Shown piece after piece: positions 24,814-31,715 of a stretch of DNA of 64,000 nt. The notes below the pieces were generated by a model, which saw only the letters and a list, made by a program, of their open reading frames with translations, did no database searches and was not told the DNA's origin. A program made the position numbers and the translations under genes. Source of the DNA: Azospirillum sp. 412522 (GTDB lineage: Bacteria; Pseudomonadota; Alphaproteobacteria; Azospirillales; Azospirillaceae). The stretch spans positions 33,609 through 97,608 of the forward strand of contig NZ_RWIJ01000025.1 in assembly GCF_019805165.1 (NCBI RefSeq), in the 5' to 3' direction. Each line of letters begins with the position of its first letter. Positions within the stretch are counted from its first letter, which is position 1.

Positions 24814-25646
24814 CCGCGCACATGCTCCGGTTCTATCCGGGCGCGCCGGAGGAGATCGCGCTCTGCGGGGCCTATCTTGCCCATCGTCTGCATGAGCGGG
24901 GGAGTGCCGAGACCCCCTTCGTCTACGCGAGTTTCGTCAGCAGCCTGGACGGCCGCATCGCCTTGCGGGATTCCGCCACCGGGGAGAGCCGGCTGCCGGC
25001 TGGATTGATCAGCGACAATGATTTCCGGCTGTTCCTCGAACTCCAGGCGCAGGCGGACTGTCTGGTTACCCACGGTGGATACCTGCGCGATCTCGAGGCG
25101 GGCCGGCTGGACGACGTCCTGCAGGTCGGCACTCGGGAGACCACGAGGGCACTCGCGCAATGGCGGGCGGACAATGGCCTGTCACCCCAGCCCGCCGTGG
25201 TCATCGCCAGCGCCAGCTTGGATTTCCCCGTGCCTGACTCGCTGGCACGGTACGGCCAACGTGTTTTCATTGCCACCGATGCCGGGGCGCCGGCCGACCG
25301 GGTGGCGCATTGGCGCACCGCCGGATATGAGGTCCTGATTGCCGGAACCGGCGCGTCGGTGGAAGGGGGGGCACTGGTCCGCGAATTGGGCCATCGCGGG
25401 TTGCGCAGCCTCTATCTGCTGACAGGGCCACGGATGCTCGACACCATGTTGCGGGACGGACAATTGTCACGGCTCTACCTCACCACAGCGCATCGTCTGC
25501 TCGGTGGTGAGAGTTTTCACAGCATGCTGTCCGGCCCGGAACTGCGCGATATCGGCCGGCTACGGCTCTGCGCGCTGCATTACGACGCGAGCGCGCCGGA
25601 CGGAACGGGGCAGTTCTTCGCCCATTTCGAGCCGCGGCCGGCCTGA
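24810..25646 (+). CDS. RibD C-terminal-domain (DHFR-like) reductase, possible dihydromethanopterin reductase
   Basis: 278 residues, ATGA-coupled to the preceding ligase. PFVYASFVSSLDGRIALRD near residues 37-55 and SLYLLTGPRMLDTMLRDGQL near 196-215 identify the RibD_C/dihydrofolate-reductase-like fold. LYLTTAHRLLGGESFHSM near 220 fits the same fold. The deaminase half of RibD is absent, so riboflavin synthesis is not the obvious role. In this operon a pterin reductase giving tetrahydromethanopterin is a reasonable hypothesis, but it is inference. It is the last gene before pqqA, which is on the opposite strand. Confidence 0.75.
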   Translation: MTAHMLRFYPGAPEEIALCGAYLAHRLHERGSAETPFVYASFVSSLDGRIALRDSATGESRLPAGLISDNDFRLFLELQAQADCLVTHGGYLRDLEAGRLDDVLQVGTRETTRALAQWRADNGLSPQPAVVIASASLDFPVPDSLARYGQRVFIATDAGAPADRVAHWRTAGYEVLIAGTGASVEGGALVRELGHRGLRSLYLLTGPRMLDTMLRDGQLSRLYLTTAHRLLGGESFHSMLSGPELRDIGRLRLCALHYDASAPDGTGQFFAHFEPRPA

Positions 25647-25690
25647 GTGGGAAGTGGAAGGATGTCCGAGGGACGATCGGTGTTTGCCGG

Positions 25691-25771
25691 TTACAAACCG
25701 GCGCAGGCGTAGGCGTTGATCTCGGTGCCGACCGAAATCTCGATAATCGTCGGCTTGCGCCAAGTTTTCAT
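25691..25771 (-). CDS. pqqA: PQQ precursor peptide PqqA
   Basis: A 26-residue peptide whose Glu and Tyr are crosslinked to form pyrroloquinoline quinone, the XoxF cofactor. The peptide opens MKTWRKPTIIEISVG and contains Glu17-x3-Tyr21 in TEINAY, the diagnostic E-x3-Y pair of PqqA. GGAGGAAG lies 5-12 bases before the ATG. It is too short for usual gene callers. No pqqBCDE follows: downstream on this strand is the end of the converging reductase gene 44 bases away. The rest of the pathway must be elsewhere, so this copy is solitary or an extra precursor gene. Confidence 0.88.
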   Translation of the reverse strand: MKTWRKPTIIEISVGTEINAYACAGL

Positions 25772-25940
25772 GTCCGCTTCCTCCGCTGGGATGGGCGATC
25801 AGGCATGAGTGCCGGGGTGGCCCATTAGGAAATCGTACCCCTTGCTAACCGGGCGCAGCCATAACCCCAAAGGATAGGACAATGAAAATTATGGCTAGTT
25901 CTTTGTGCGCCGCAAAAGACATGATGTAAAAATCAACCTT

Positions 25941-25959
25941 TGGAATTGGAACAATTCCA
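25941..25959. promoter_or_regulatory. palindrome upstream of pqqA
   Basis: TGGAATTG-GAA-CAATTCCA: perfect 8-bp arms with a 3-base spacer, 170 bases upstream of the pqqA start inside the AT-rich region. The symmetry fits a dimeric repressor or activator site. No regulator is identified in the window. Confidence 0.4.
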
Positions 25960-26074
25960 GCCAATAAGCGCTGATCTGACATGAAACTGGAAAAATGCTA
26001 AATCCACCTAAAATCTAAAGATACAGTGGAAGATCCGGATTGCAACCCATTAAGGCCAGAAAGTAGCTCTAATG

Positions 26075-26098
26075 GCGGAAGGTATTTTCTCCTTCCGC
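26075..26098 (-). terminator. hairpin downstream of fae, possible terminator
   Basis: GCGGAAGG / CCTTCCGC with a TATTTTCT loop, perfect 8-bp arms, about 146 bases past the fae stop. No T-run follows on either strand, so an intrinsic terminator is only tentative. Confidence 0.35.
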
Positions 26099-26243
26099 AA
26101 TTGGCGCTGTGGGTCTGAACGGGTTGCGCCCCATGCGGCTCCCCGGAGTTCAAACTGTATGCGGCCGGTGGCGGGTACCATGACAGATATCGCGGCCGTC
26201 GGTCTCGACGCCGCCATCCGGCAACTTGCCACCGGCCCCAAGA

Positions 26244-26771
26244 TCAGGCGGCGAATGGATGCTTGGCCGAATCCTTCTGGTTCAGCAGATCCTTGAGGGT
26301 TGGGAACCCTGACACCGCGCGTTCGATCGCTTCCTTGGTGGCGCGGTAATTGTAATCCTGGATCTTGGCGTTGTCCTTGGCTTCCCAATGGATGAACACG
26401 CCGACGCAGATGAAGATGTTGTCGATCTCGTCCTGCGGAATGGTGCCGGCGGCGACGCAGTCGGCAACCGCCTTGGCGACGCCATGCTGGGCTGGGCCGA
26501 ACATTTGCACCGCCTGTTCCGCGCCCTTGATCGTCACCTTGTTGAACAGGATGGTGGAGGGCTTGCATTGCAGATTGGGGGCAATGACCGCAAGAAGGCT
26601 GGTGAAGCCGTCCTTGTTGTTGGTCAGCGCGTTGCAGAAAGCGGTTTCCGCGGCGCTGCCGCGTGGCCCCATGATCAGGTCGATATGAGCGACCTCGTTG
26701 CCGTCCCCGACCAGGGATTCGCCCACCAGCACACGATTGATTTTCGGGGATGACCCCTGCCACATGCCCAT
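26244..26771 (-). CDS. fae: formaldehyde-activating enzyme
   Basis: Condenses formaldehyde with H4MPT to methylene-H4MPT, the entry point of the cytoplasmic oxidation pathway. The 175-residue protein has the family signature VGESLVGDGNEVAHIDLIMG, including the catalytic histidine, at about 16-35. It also has GPRGSAAETAFCNALTN, FTSLLAVIAPNLQCKPST, AVQMFGPAQHGVAKAV and the C-terminal KHPFAA. The ATG at 26771 follows GGGAGAAAG; a second ATG two codons on is possible. It is a single gene with its own 313-base upstream region. Confidence 0.97.
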   Translation of the reverse strand: MGMWQGSSPKINRVLVGESLVGDGNEVAHIDLIMGPRGSAAETAFCNALTNNKDGFTSLLAVIAPNLQCKPSTILFNKVTIKGAEQAVQMFGPAQHGVAKAVADCVAAGTIPQDEIDNIFICVGVFIHWEAKDNAKIQDYNYRATKEAIERAVSGFPTLKDLLNQKDSAKHPFAA

Positions 26772-27084
26772 CGCCGCTTTCTCCCATGCATTTTGGAAAT
26801 CATTGGCGGACCGCCGCAGGTCATGCGGGCACGCCGGTCAGGCTGGTCCAGCATGATCGCTGGCTGGATACCTGTGGTCTCGGCGTCGGTCACGGCCGGC
26901 ATTATGGCATCTTGTTTGTTTTGCAAACAAACTCTCAAAAGAGGTTCGGAGTAACTTGAAATCGCAGCCGCCGCTTTGCCGTTTCACGGAACTGGATCGG
27001 GATGGCATGGCCATCCGGACAGGACTACCCCATCTTCGGGAAACGGCGGCTGCGAGCGCGTCCAGGGACGAGGTAAAGATCTTG
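26772..27084. promoter_or_regulatory. fae upstream region (313 bases)
   Basis: No gene that I can support. It should contain the minus-strand fae promoter and the end of the repeat-protein transcript. The only distinctive structure is GTTTGT-TTTGCAA-ACAAAC at 26914-26932, perfect 6-bp arms with a palindromic TTGCAA core, 143 bases before the fae start. An operator role is inference. Confidence 0.4.
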
Positions 27085-27462
27085 TTATTGCTGTCCCTGC
27101 TTGTCGGACGATTCTCCGGAACCTCCCTGGGGGACGGGCTTTCCACCGATCACGCCCTGCCGTTGTTGCTGAAGGCTGTCGCTCGGCAATTGCCCGGTCG
27201 GCGAAACGCTGCCATCGCTGGAGGAACCGGAATTGCCCTGTGGTACGGGGGCGCCGCCAATGGCGCCTTGGCGCTGGCCGGGCAGGGAATCCGGCGGCAA
27301 TTGTCCGCTGGTCGCGGCTGGGGCGTTCTGGGTGCTGCTGCTATTGGGTGACGTGGTGCCGGTGGACTGGGCTGCGGCCGGCAGCGCAGCGATCGCAATT
27401 CCGGCAGCAAGGCCCGCGGTGCACATAAGTTTGACCAGGGGCAGGCTCTTTAGGTGTTTCAT
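27085..27462 (-). CDS. secreted low-complexity protein with two repeats
   Basis: 125 residues from an ATG at 27462. A signal peptide ends near residue 31 (ALPAAAQ). The rest is Ser/Gly/Gln/Pro-rich and probably disordered. Two imperfect repeats of about 30 residues are clear: GQLPPDSLPGQRQGAIGG-APVPQG and GQLPSDSLQQQRQGVIGG-KPVPQG. I recognise no family. GGAG lies upstream of the start; a longer frame from 27582 would overlap the next gene and is rejected. Function unknown; periplasmic or extracellular. Confidence 0.7.
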   Translation of the reverse strand: MKHLKSLPLVKLMCTAGLAAGIAIAALPAAAQSTGTTSPNSSSTQNAPAATSGQLPPDSLPGQRQGAIGGAPVPQGNSGSSSDGSVSPTGQLPSDSLQQQRQGVIGGKPVPQGGSGESSDKQGQQ

Positions 27463-27514
27463 CACAGATCTCCGAGATGGGACGATCTCATTCGAGGTGT
27501 CGCAGCAAAGCGCT

Positions 27515-27694
27515 TCACGACCGCTCGGGCCTGTTGCGCTCTGTGTCTTGCGGTCTGGGAGACGTGTCCCCTTTGGCCTCATTTCCCATATGGGAAACGG
27601 CGTCCTTGCCCTTATCTTGTGCGAACTCTGCCTTGTCGTTCAGAACGCTCTTCTTGCCAGGCGTTGGTGGCTGTTCTTGCGGTTTTCTCTCCAT
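27515..27694 (-). CDS. small hydrophilic protein of unknown function
   Basis: 59 residues, highly charged and without hydrophobic segments: it opens MERKPQEQPPTPGKKSVLND and includes FAQDKGKDAVSHMGNEAKGD. The composition suggests an intrinsically disordered, possibly stress-related protein. A very strong ribosome site, GGGAGGTGA, lies 5 bases before the ATG, which is the main evidence that it is real. It sits 119 bases after the beta-propeller gene and 52 bases before the repeat protein. Confidence 0.6.
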   Translation of the reverse strand: MERKPQEQPPTPGKKSVLNDKAEFAQDKGKDAVSHMGNEAKGDTSPRPQDTERNRPERS

Positions 27695-27813
27695 GATTTC
27701 ACCTCCCGTGAGGCCGGACCGCCGTCGACGGTCTCCGACGTATCCGGTCTCTTGCGTCAACCGGCCGGTTCCGCCGGGGGTTCCATCATGTTCCGTGTGC
27801 CACGGAGCACATC

Positions 27814-28788
27814 CTACGGTTTGACGACAATGCCCCAGGGTGCACCGCCAACTGAAATGCTCTTGATGACCTTGTTGCGTTCCAAGTCGATCACCGACAG
27901 GTCGTTGCTGATGCCGTTGGTGGTGTAAAGCCGCTTTTCGTCGGGGGAAAAGGCGAGGTTCCAGACACGCTGCCCGACCAGGAAATAGCGCTTCACCTCC
28001 AGGCTGTCGGTATCGATTTCCGCGATCCGGTTGGCCGGTCCCAACGCCACGAAGGCCCGCTTGCCGTCCTTGGTCATCTGGATGCCCACGGCCTGGATGG
28101 CCTCGCGACGGACGCCGGTGACCTCGAAGCGGATCTTCTTGATCACCTTGAGAGCTGCGGCATCGATCACGCTGACCGTGCCACCGATTTCGCTCGACAC
28201 CCAAACCTGTTTGCCATCGTCGGTAAAGCGGGCGACGCGCGGCCGGCTGTCCACCAGCACGTTGCCGACGACGCTGTGCTTCTCCGTGTCGATGAAGTGC
28301 GCCATGTTGGTGGTTTCAGAGGTGTTGACCAGGATCTTGCCATCGGGGCTGATCCCCATCCCCTCCGGCTCGACGCCGACCTGGATGTTGCCGATAGCCT
28401 TCCGCTCGGCGACGTCGATCACCGTCACCATGTTGTCGTTCTCGTTGGCGACATACAGCTTTTTCCCGTCCGGCGAAAGCACGAACAGCTCCGGATCGGG
28501 ACCCGACGGCAGAGTGTGGACGATCTTGCCGCTGGCGATGTCCACCACGTCGATGCGGTTGTCGTCGCCGACGCAGACGTAAAGCTGGGTGCCGTCGCCG
28601 CTCAGCGTGATGCCGCGCGGGCGGCGGCCGACCTTGATCTTGTTTTTGATCTGAAGGCTGTCGCCGTCGATCACGGCGATCTGGTTGTCCTTCTCGTTGG
28701 ACACGAAGATGGTTTCGGCGAGGACCGGCTCGGCGACGAGGACCGGGCCGGCGAGCAGCAGCAGGGTGCAGGACAGCAGGAATCGCAT
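27814..28788 (-). CDS. YVTN-type beta-propeller protein, PQQ-dependent catabolism-associated
   Basis: 324 residues. A signal peptide (about 1-24, ending AEPVLAE) is followed by about seven repeats of the YVTN/NHL type (IFVSNEKDNQIAVIDGDSL, LYVANENDNMVTVIDVAERK, LYTTNGISNDLSVIDLERNK). This fits the beta-propeller family encoded with quinoprotein alcohol dehydrogenases and their ABC transporter. It is the last gene of the transcript that starts at fhcB, 14 bases after the binding-protein gene. The ATG at 28788 is placed by the signal peptide; the ribosome site is weak. Its biochemical role is not established. Confidence 0.85.
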   Translation of the reverse strand: MRFLLSCTLLLLAGPVLVAEPVLAETIFVSNEKDNQIAVIDGDSLQIKNKIKVGRRPRGITLSGDGTQLYVCVGDDNRIDVVDIASGKIVHTLPSGPDPELFVLSPDGKKLYVANENDNMVTVIDVAERKAIGNIQVGVEPEGMGISPDGKILVNTSETTNMAHFIDTEKHSVVGNVLVDSRPRVARFTDDGKQVWVSSEIGGTVSVIDAAALKVIKKIRFEVTGVRREAIQAVGIQMTKDGKRAFVALGPANRIAEIDTDSLEVKRYFLVGQRVWNLAFSPDEKRLYTTNGISNDLSVIDLERNKVIKSISVGGAPWGIVVKP

Positions 28789-28802
28789 GGTGTGGTCCGC
28801 CC

Positions 28803-30077
28803 TTATCGGTTGAGACGGCATTTGCTTTCCGGCGCATCGTCGCCGAGCGTATCGAGCGGCGTCACCGGGTGAAGGAATCCCTCCTGCGGTGAGACGGAGA
28901 CCAGCATCCGCGGCCCGGCAATCAGGATGGGCTGACGCATCTGCCCGTCCCAGGCGCGGAAGGACAGCGCCTCGCCTTTGAAGCCGGCCAGCTCGAAGTC
29001 GGGGCTGCGCAGGTAGCCGGTCAGGTCGTCGAAGCCGGTCGCATTGGTGCGGGCCGCCGCTTCTCCGACGCTGCGGACCGCCAGCCAAGCTGCGTAATCG
29101 CGCGGCGTCATCCAGCGTCCGGCCAGTTTTTCGAACCGGCTTTGCAACTGGGTGCCGCCCCACTGCTCGTTCACCCGCGACCAGGCGGTGGCGGTCAGCC
29201 CTTGGGTGCCGGCGACCGGGCGGGGGTACCAGGTGCGGCCGTCGAGATAGTCGCCGAAATCGCCGGCCTCATCGGCGACGACCAGCACGTCGTAATCCGG
29301 CCCCTGGGTGGCGAGCGGGATGTCGGACTGGATCGTGGTGACGCCGGTGTCGGTGCGCCGGTTGCCGGTGTCGAAGGTCCAGGACTTCTCCACGACGATC
29401 TTGCTACCAAACCGCTTGGCGGCGCGGCGGACGGCCTCGGCATAGAGCGCGTCGCCGGAATCGCGACCGGTCAGTACGCTCCACCGTGTCCACTTCTTCC
29501 AGGCGAGATATTGTGCCAGCGCATCGGCCAGCATGCGTCGGCTGGGCGCGGTGTGCAGGACGTTGGCCCGGCATTGTTCGTTGCGCAGCGCGTCGTCGGT
29601 GGCGCGCGCGTTGAACAGCAGCATCGACTTGGCTTCCGGCCGGTCGGCGGCGGCGAGCAACGCGTCGGCTGGAAGATCCGCGACGACGAAGCGCACCCCC
29701 TCGTCGGCCAGCGCCTTCAACCCGGCGGAAATATCGTCGTCCTGCGGCAGGACCTGCTCCACCAGCCGGTAGCTCTGCTTCAGGAAAACGCCGGTCGTGT
29801 TGTTGTCGGCGAGCGCCAGCCGGGCGCCTTGAAGCCCCTCGTCGGTTGCGACCGGCTCCAGGAAGCTCAGTGGCGTACGTGGATCCTCCTGGCGCGCCAG
29901 ATAGCCGATCAGCATCACTTTCGCGCCTGCCTCCGGCGCACCGTTCTCCTGTGCCGCCGCTGGTAGCGCCAGGGCCAGCTGCCCGATCATCGGCAGAACG
30001 GTAGCCACAAGACGTCGCCACCGCCCTGCCGTCGATAAGCCGGATCGTCGCTCAGGCCATCGCCAGAATCTCACCAT
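28803..30077 (-). CDS. ABC substrate-binding protein, PQQ-dependent alcohol dehydrogenase system
   Basis: 424 residues, type I periplasmic binding fold. A long N-region and signal peptide end near ALPAAAQ (about residue 43). The body carries VMLIGYLARQEDPRTPLSF, QGARLALADNNTTG, and PDYDVLVVADEAGDFGDYL. The family is the binding protein that accompanies the PQQ-linked ABC exporter, whose ATPase and permease are at 21022-22622. The ATG at 30077 follows AAGGAGG and overlaps fhcC by 26 bases, so it is translated from the fhc transcript. Confidence 0.86.
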   Translation of the reverse strand: MVRFWRWPERRSGLSTAGRWRRLVATVLPMIGQLALALPAAAQENGAPEAGAKVMLIGYLARQEDPRTPLSFLEPVATDEGLQGARLALADNNTTGVFLKQSYRLVEQVLPQDDDISAGLKALADEGVRFVVADLPADALLAAADRPEAKSMLLFNARATDDALRNEQCRANVLHTAPSRRMLADALAQYLAWKKWTRWSVLTGRDSGDALYAEAVRRAAKRFGSKIVVEKSWTFDTGNRRTDTGVTTIQSDIPLATQGPDYDVLVVADEAGDFGDYLDGRTWYPRPVAGTQGLTATAWSRVNEQWGGTQLQSRFEKLAGRWMTPRDYAAWLAVRSVGEAAARTNATGFDDLTGYLRSPDFELAGFKGEALSFRAWDGQMRQPILIAGPRMLVSVSPQEGFLHPVTPLDTLGDDAPESKCRLNR

Positions 30078-30807
30078 GCCCTCCTTCCGCAAGGTCGCCG
30101 ATGAACCGATGGGCGCGGGTGCTGCCGGCGCGCTCGAACCAGCTTCCGGTTCCCTCCAAACCGCGCCGCAGCAGGTGCAGGAACAGCCAGTCGCGTGTAC
30201 CGCCGTCGGCGAAGCCGATAGGCATCGCATCCTGCGGCCGTCCCAAAAGCAGCGTGCCGCGCCGCATGCCGAAGCCCGGGTGCGGACCGCAGCCGCCACC
30301 GGCGGCGAGCGTCCCGGCGATCATGAAACCGGCGGCATAGGCGCCGACCGGGCCGTCGATGACGATGATCCCGCGCCGCATCCGCTCGGCCGCGCGGTCT
30401 CCGGCCCTACCGCCGACGCTGACCAGACCGCCGCGCATCCCCAACGGCAGGCCGGGCAGGGCGCCGCCCAGCGCATCGCCGGCATTGCCCGCGATGCGTA
30501 GCAGGCCGCCACTCATCCCGGCACCGGCGTGGCTGCCGACATCGCCCTCGACCAGAATGCGTCCAGCCGCCATTCCGGCGCCGACCCGATGGAGGACGGC
30601 ACCGGCTGGCCGGATCAGCAGGCCCTCGGCAGCGTCGCCTGCCGAAATCTCGAACATCCCGCCGACGGTCGCCACCCCGCCATTGCAGGGCAGCGGCAAA
30701 CCGGCGACCTCCGCCGTCGTCAGCCCGGCCAGCCGTTCGGGCAGCAACGCCGACATGTCAACGATCGTCCCGGCGCCGCCGCAGAAGGTCAGGGTCATGC
30801 CGCTCAT
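30052..30807 (-). CDS. fhcC: formyltransferase/hydrolase complex subunit C
   Basis: Structural subunit of the Fhc complex that releases formate from formyl-methanofuran. The 251-residue protein is a right-handed beta-helix like the glutamate synthase C-terminal domain and FwdC/FmdC. Repeating G-x-x-x-G turns are visible: GRILVEGDVGSHAGAGMSGG, LLRIAGNAGDALGG, and GIIVIDGPVGAYAAGFM. It is ATGA-coupled to fhcD upstream and overlaps the binding protein downstream. The order B-A-D-C is that of methylotrophic Proteobacteria. Confidence 0.93.
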   Translation of the reverse strand: MSGMTLTFCGGAGTIVDMSALLPERLAGLTTAEVAGLPLPCNGGVATVGGMFEISAGDAAEGLLIRPAGAVLHRVGAGMAAGRILVEGDVGSHAGAGMSGGLLRIAGNAGDALGGALPGLPLGMRGGLVSVGGRAGDRAAERMRRGIIVIDGPVGAYAAGFMIAGTLAAGGGCGPHPGFGMRRGTLLLGRPQDAMPIGFADGGTRDWLFLHLLRRGLEGTGSWFERAGSTRAHRFIGDLAEGGHGEILAMA

Positions 30808-31715
30808 GCCATCACCTCTCGGAGGTGGAAGTGGTGCGGCCCGAGCTTGCCTCCGTAATTCCCGGCGGTGATCGCCAACACGCCGGCCGCGGTTCCGCCT
30901 GCCGCAGCCGCGGCGATGCCGGCTCGCATGCCGGCGCGGATCGCCGCCTCATCGGTTCCATCAAGTACCAGTTCCAGCACCGCCTCGACATCCGGGGTCA
31001 GCAGCGTTTCCGGCTCCACCGCCTGCAGGGTCGGACAGAAGCGCGTATTGGTGGAGGCGACCAGCGCCTTGTATTTCGACCCCACTTTGGACCCCGACCG
31101 CACCACCCCGCCGGGGAAGGGCAGGATGACGCCGGGAAGCGGCCGGATCGCCGCGACCGCCGCTTCCGCCGCGGCGAGACACTGGCGGTGGCTGGCGGCC
31201 AGGATCAGGAAGTTACCGCCGCCGATCCCCTTGGCCACGGCGACGCTGTCCTCGCAGACGAATTCGCCGTCCATCACCGGCAAGCGCCAGAAACGGCGGT
31301 CGCCGAATTTCTTGGAGATCTGGTGCCCATCACCGAAATAGCGCAGGCCGCCGCCGAGCGGGATGCGCTTGGTTCCCTCGAACAGCCCGGCATAGCAGGC
31401 CGACCCCGGCGAGGTCATGATGCATTGCCCGACCCGGTTGACCACCAGCTTGGCGAGGTCGCCACTCGACATGCCGAAGATCATCACCGCGGCGCCCGGC
31501 CTGCAGTCCGGCGTTTCCTCCGGCGTCAGCAGGCGTTCCACCGCTGCCTCGCAGCCGCAGCCGATGACCGAGGTGGCGAAGCCGGTCAGGCTGGCGGTCG
31601 CGGCATCCACCCAGGCGGGCGTGTCGGCGGTGATGACCAGCCGCGTGTAGGTCATCGGAAACGCCTCTGCAAACGTGTCCTCGATGCGCACGCCGTTGAT
31701 CCGCATATCCGCCAT
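30804..31715 (-). CDS. fhcD: formylmethanofuran:H4MPT formyltransferase
   Basis: Transfers the formyl group between H4MPT and methanofuran. The 303-residue protein starts MADMRINGVRIEDTFAEAFP, with YTRLVITADTPAWV, ATSVIGCGCEAAVER, and FPGGVVRSGSKVGSKYKALV near 195. GGKLGPHHFHLREV is at the C-terminus, all features of Ftr/FhcD. The start is shared with the fhcA stop (TGATG), and GGGAGGTG lies just upstream. The stop overlaps fhcC as ATGA. Confidence 0.95.
   Translation of the reverse strand: MADMRINGVRIEDTFAEAFPMTYTRLVITADTPAWVDAATASLTGFATSVIGCGCEAAVERLLTPEETPDCRPGAAVMIFGMSSGDLAKLVVNRVGQCIMTSPGSACYAGLFEGTKRIPLGGGLRYFGDGHQISKKFGDRRFWRLPVMDGEFVCEDSVAVAKGIGGGNFLILAASHRQCLAAAEAAVAAIRPLPGVILPFPGGVVRSGSKVGSKYKALVASTNTRFCPTLQAVEPETLLTPDVEAVLELVLDGTDEAAIRAGMRAGIAAAAAGGTAAGVLAITAGNYGGKLGPHHFHLREVMA

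Larger units (their letters stand above)
25772..26243. other. AT-richer intergenic region between pqqA and fae (472 bases)
   Basis: No convincing gene on either strand. From about 25860 to 26070 the base composition is clearly more AT-rich than elsewhere in the window. The pqqA promoter should lie here, as should the fae transcript end. It holds a near-perfect palindrome (25941-25959) and a hairpin (26075-26098). A 15-codon plus-strand frame at 25882-25929 has a ribosome-site-like AAAGGATAGG but no other support. Confidence 0.5.

Noticed and set aside
25882..25929. 15-residue peptide gene upstream of pqqA
   Set aside because: There is a ribosome-site-like sequence, but no conservation evidence, no known family and very short length.
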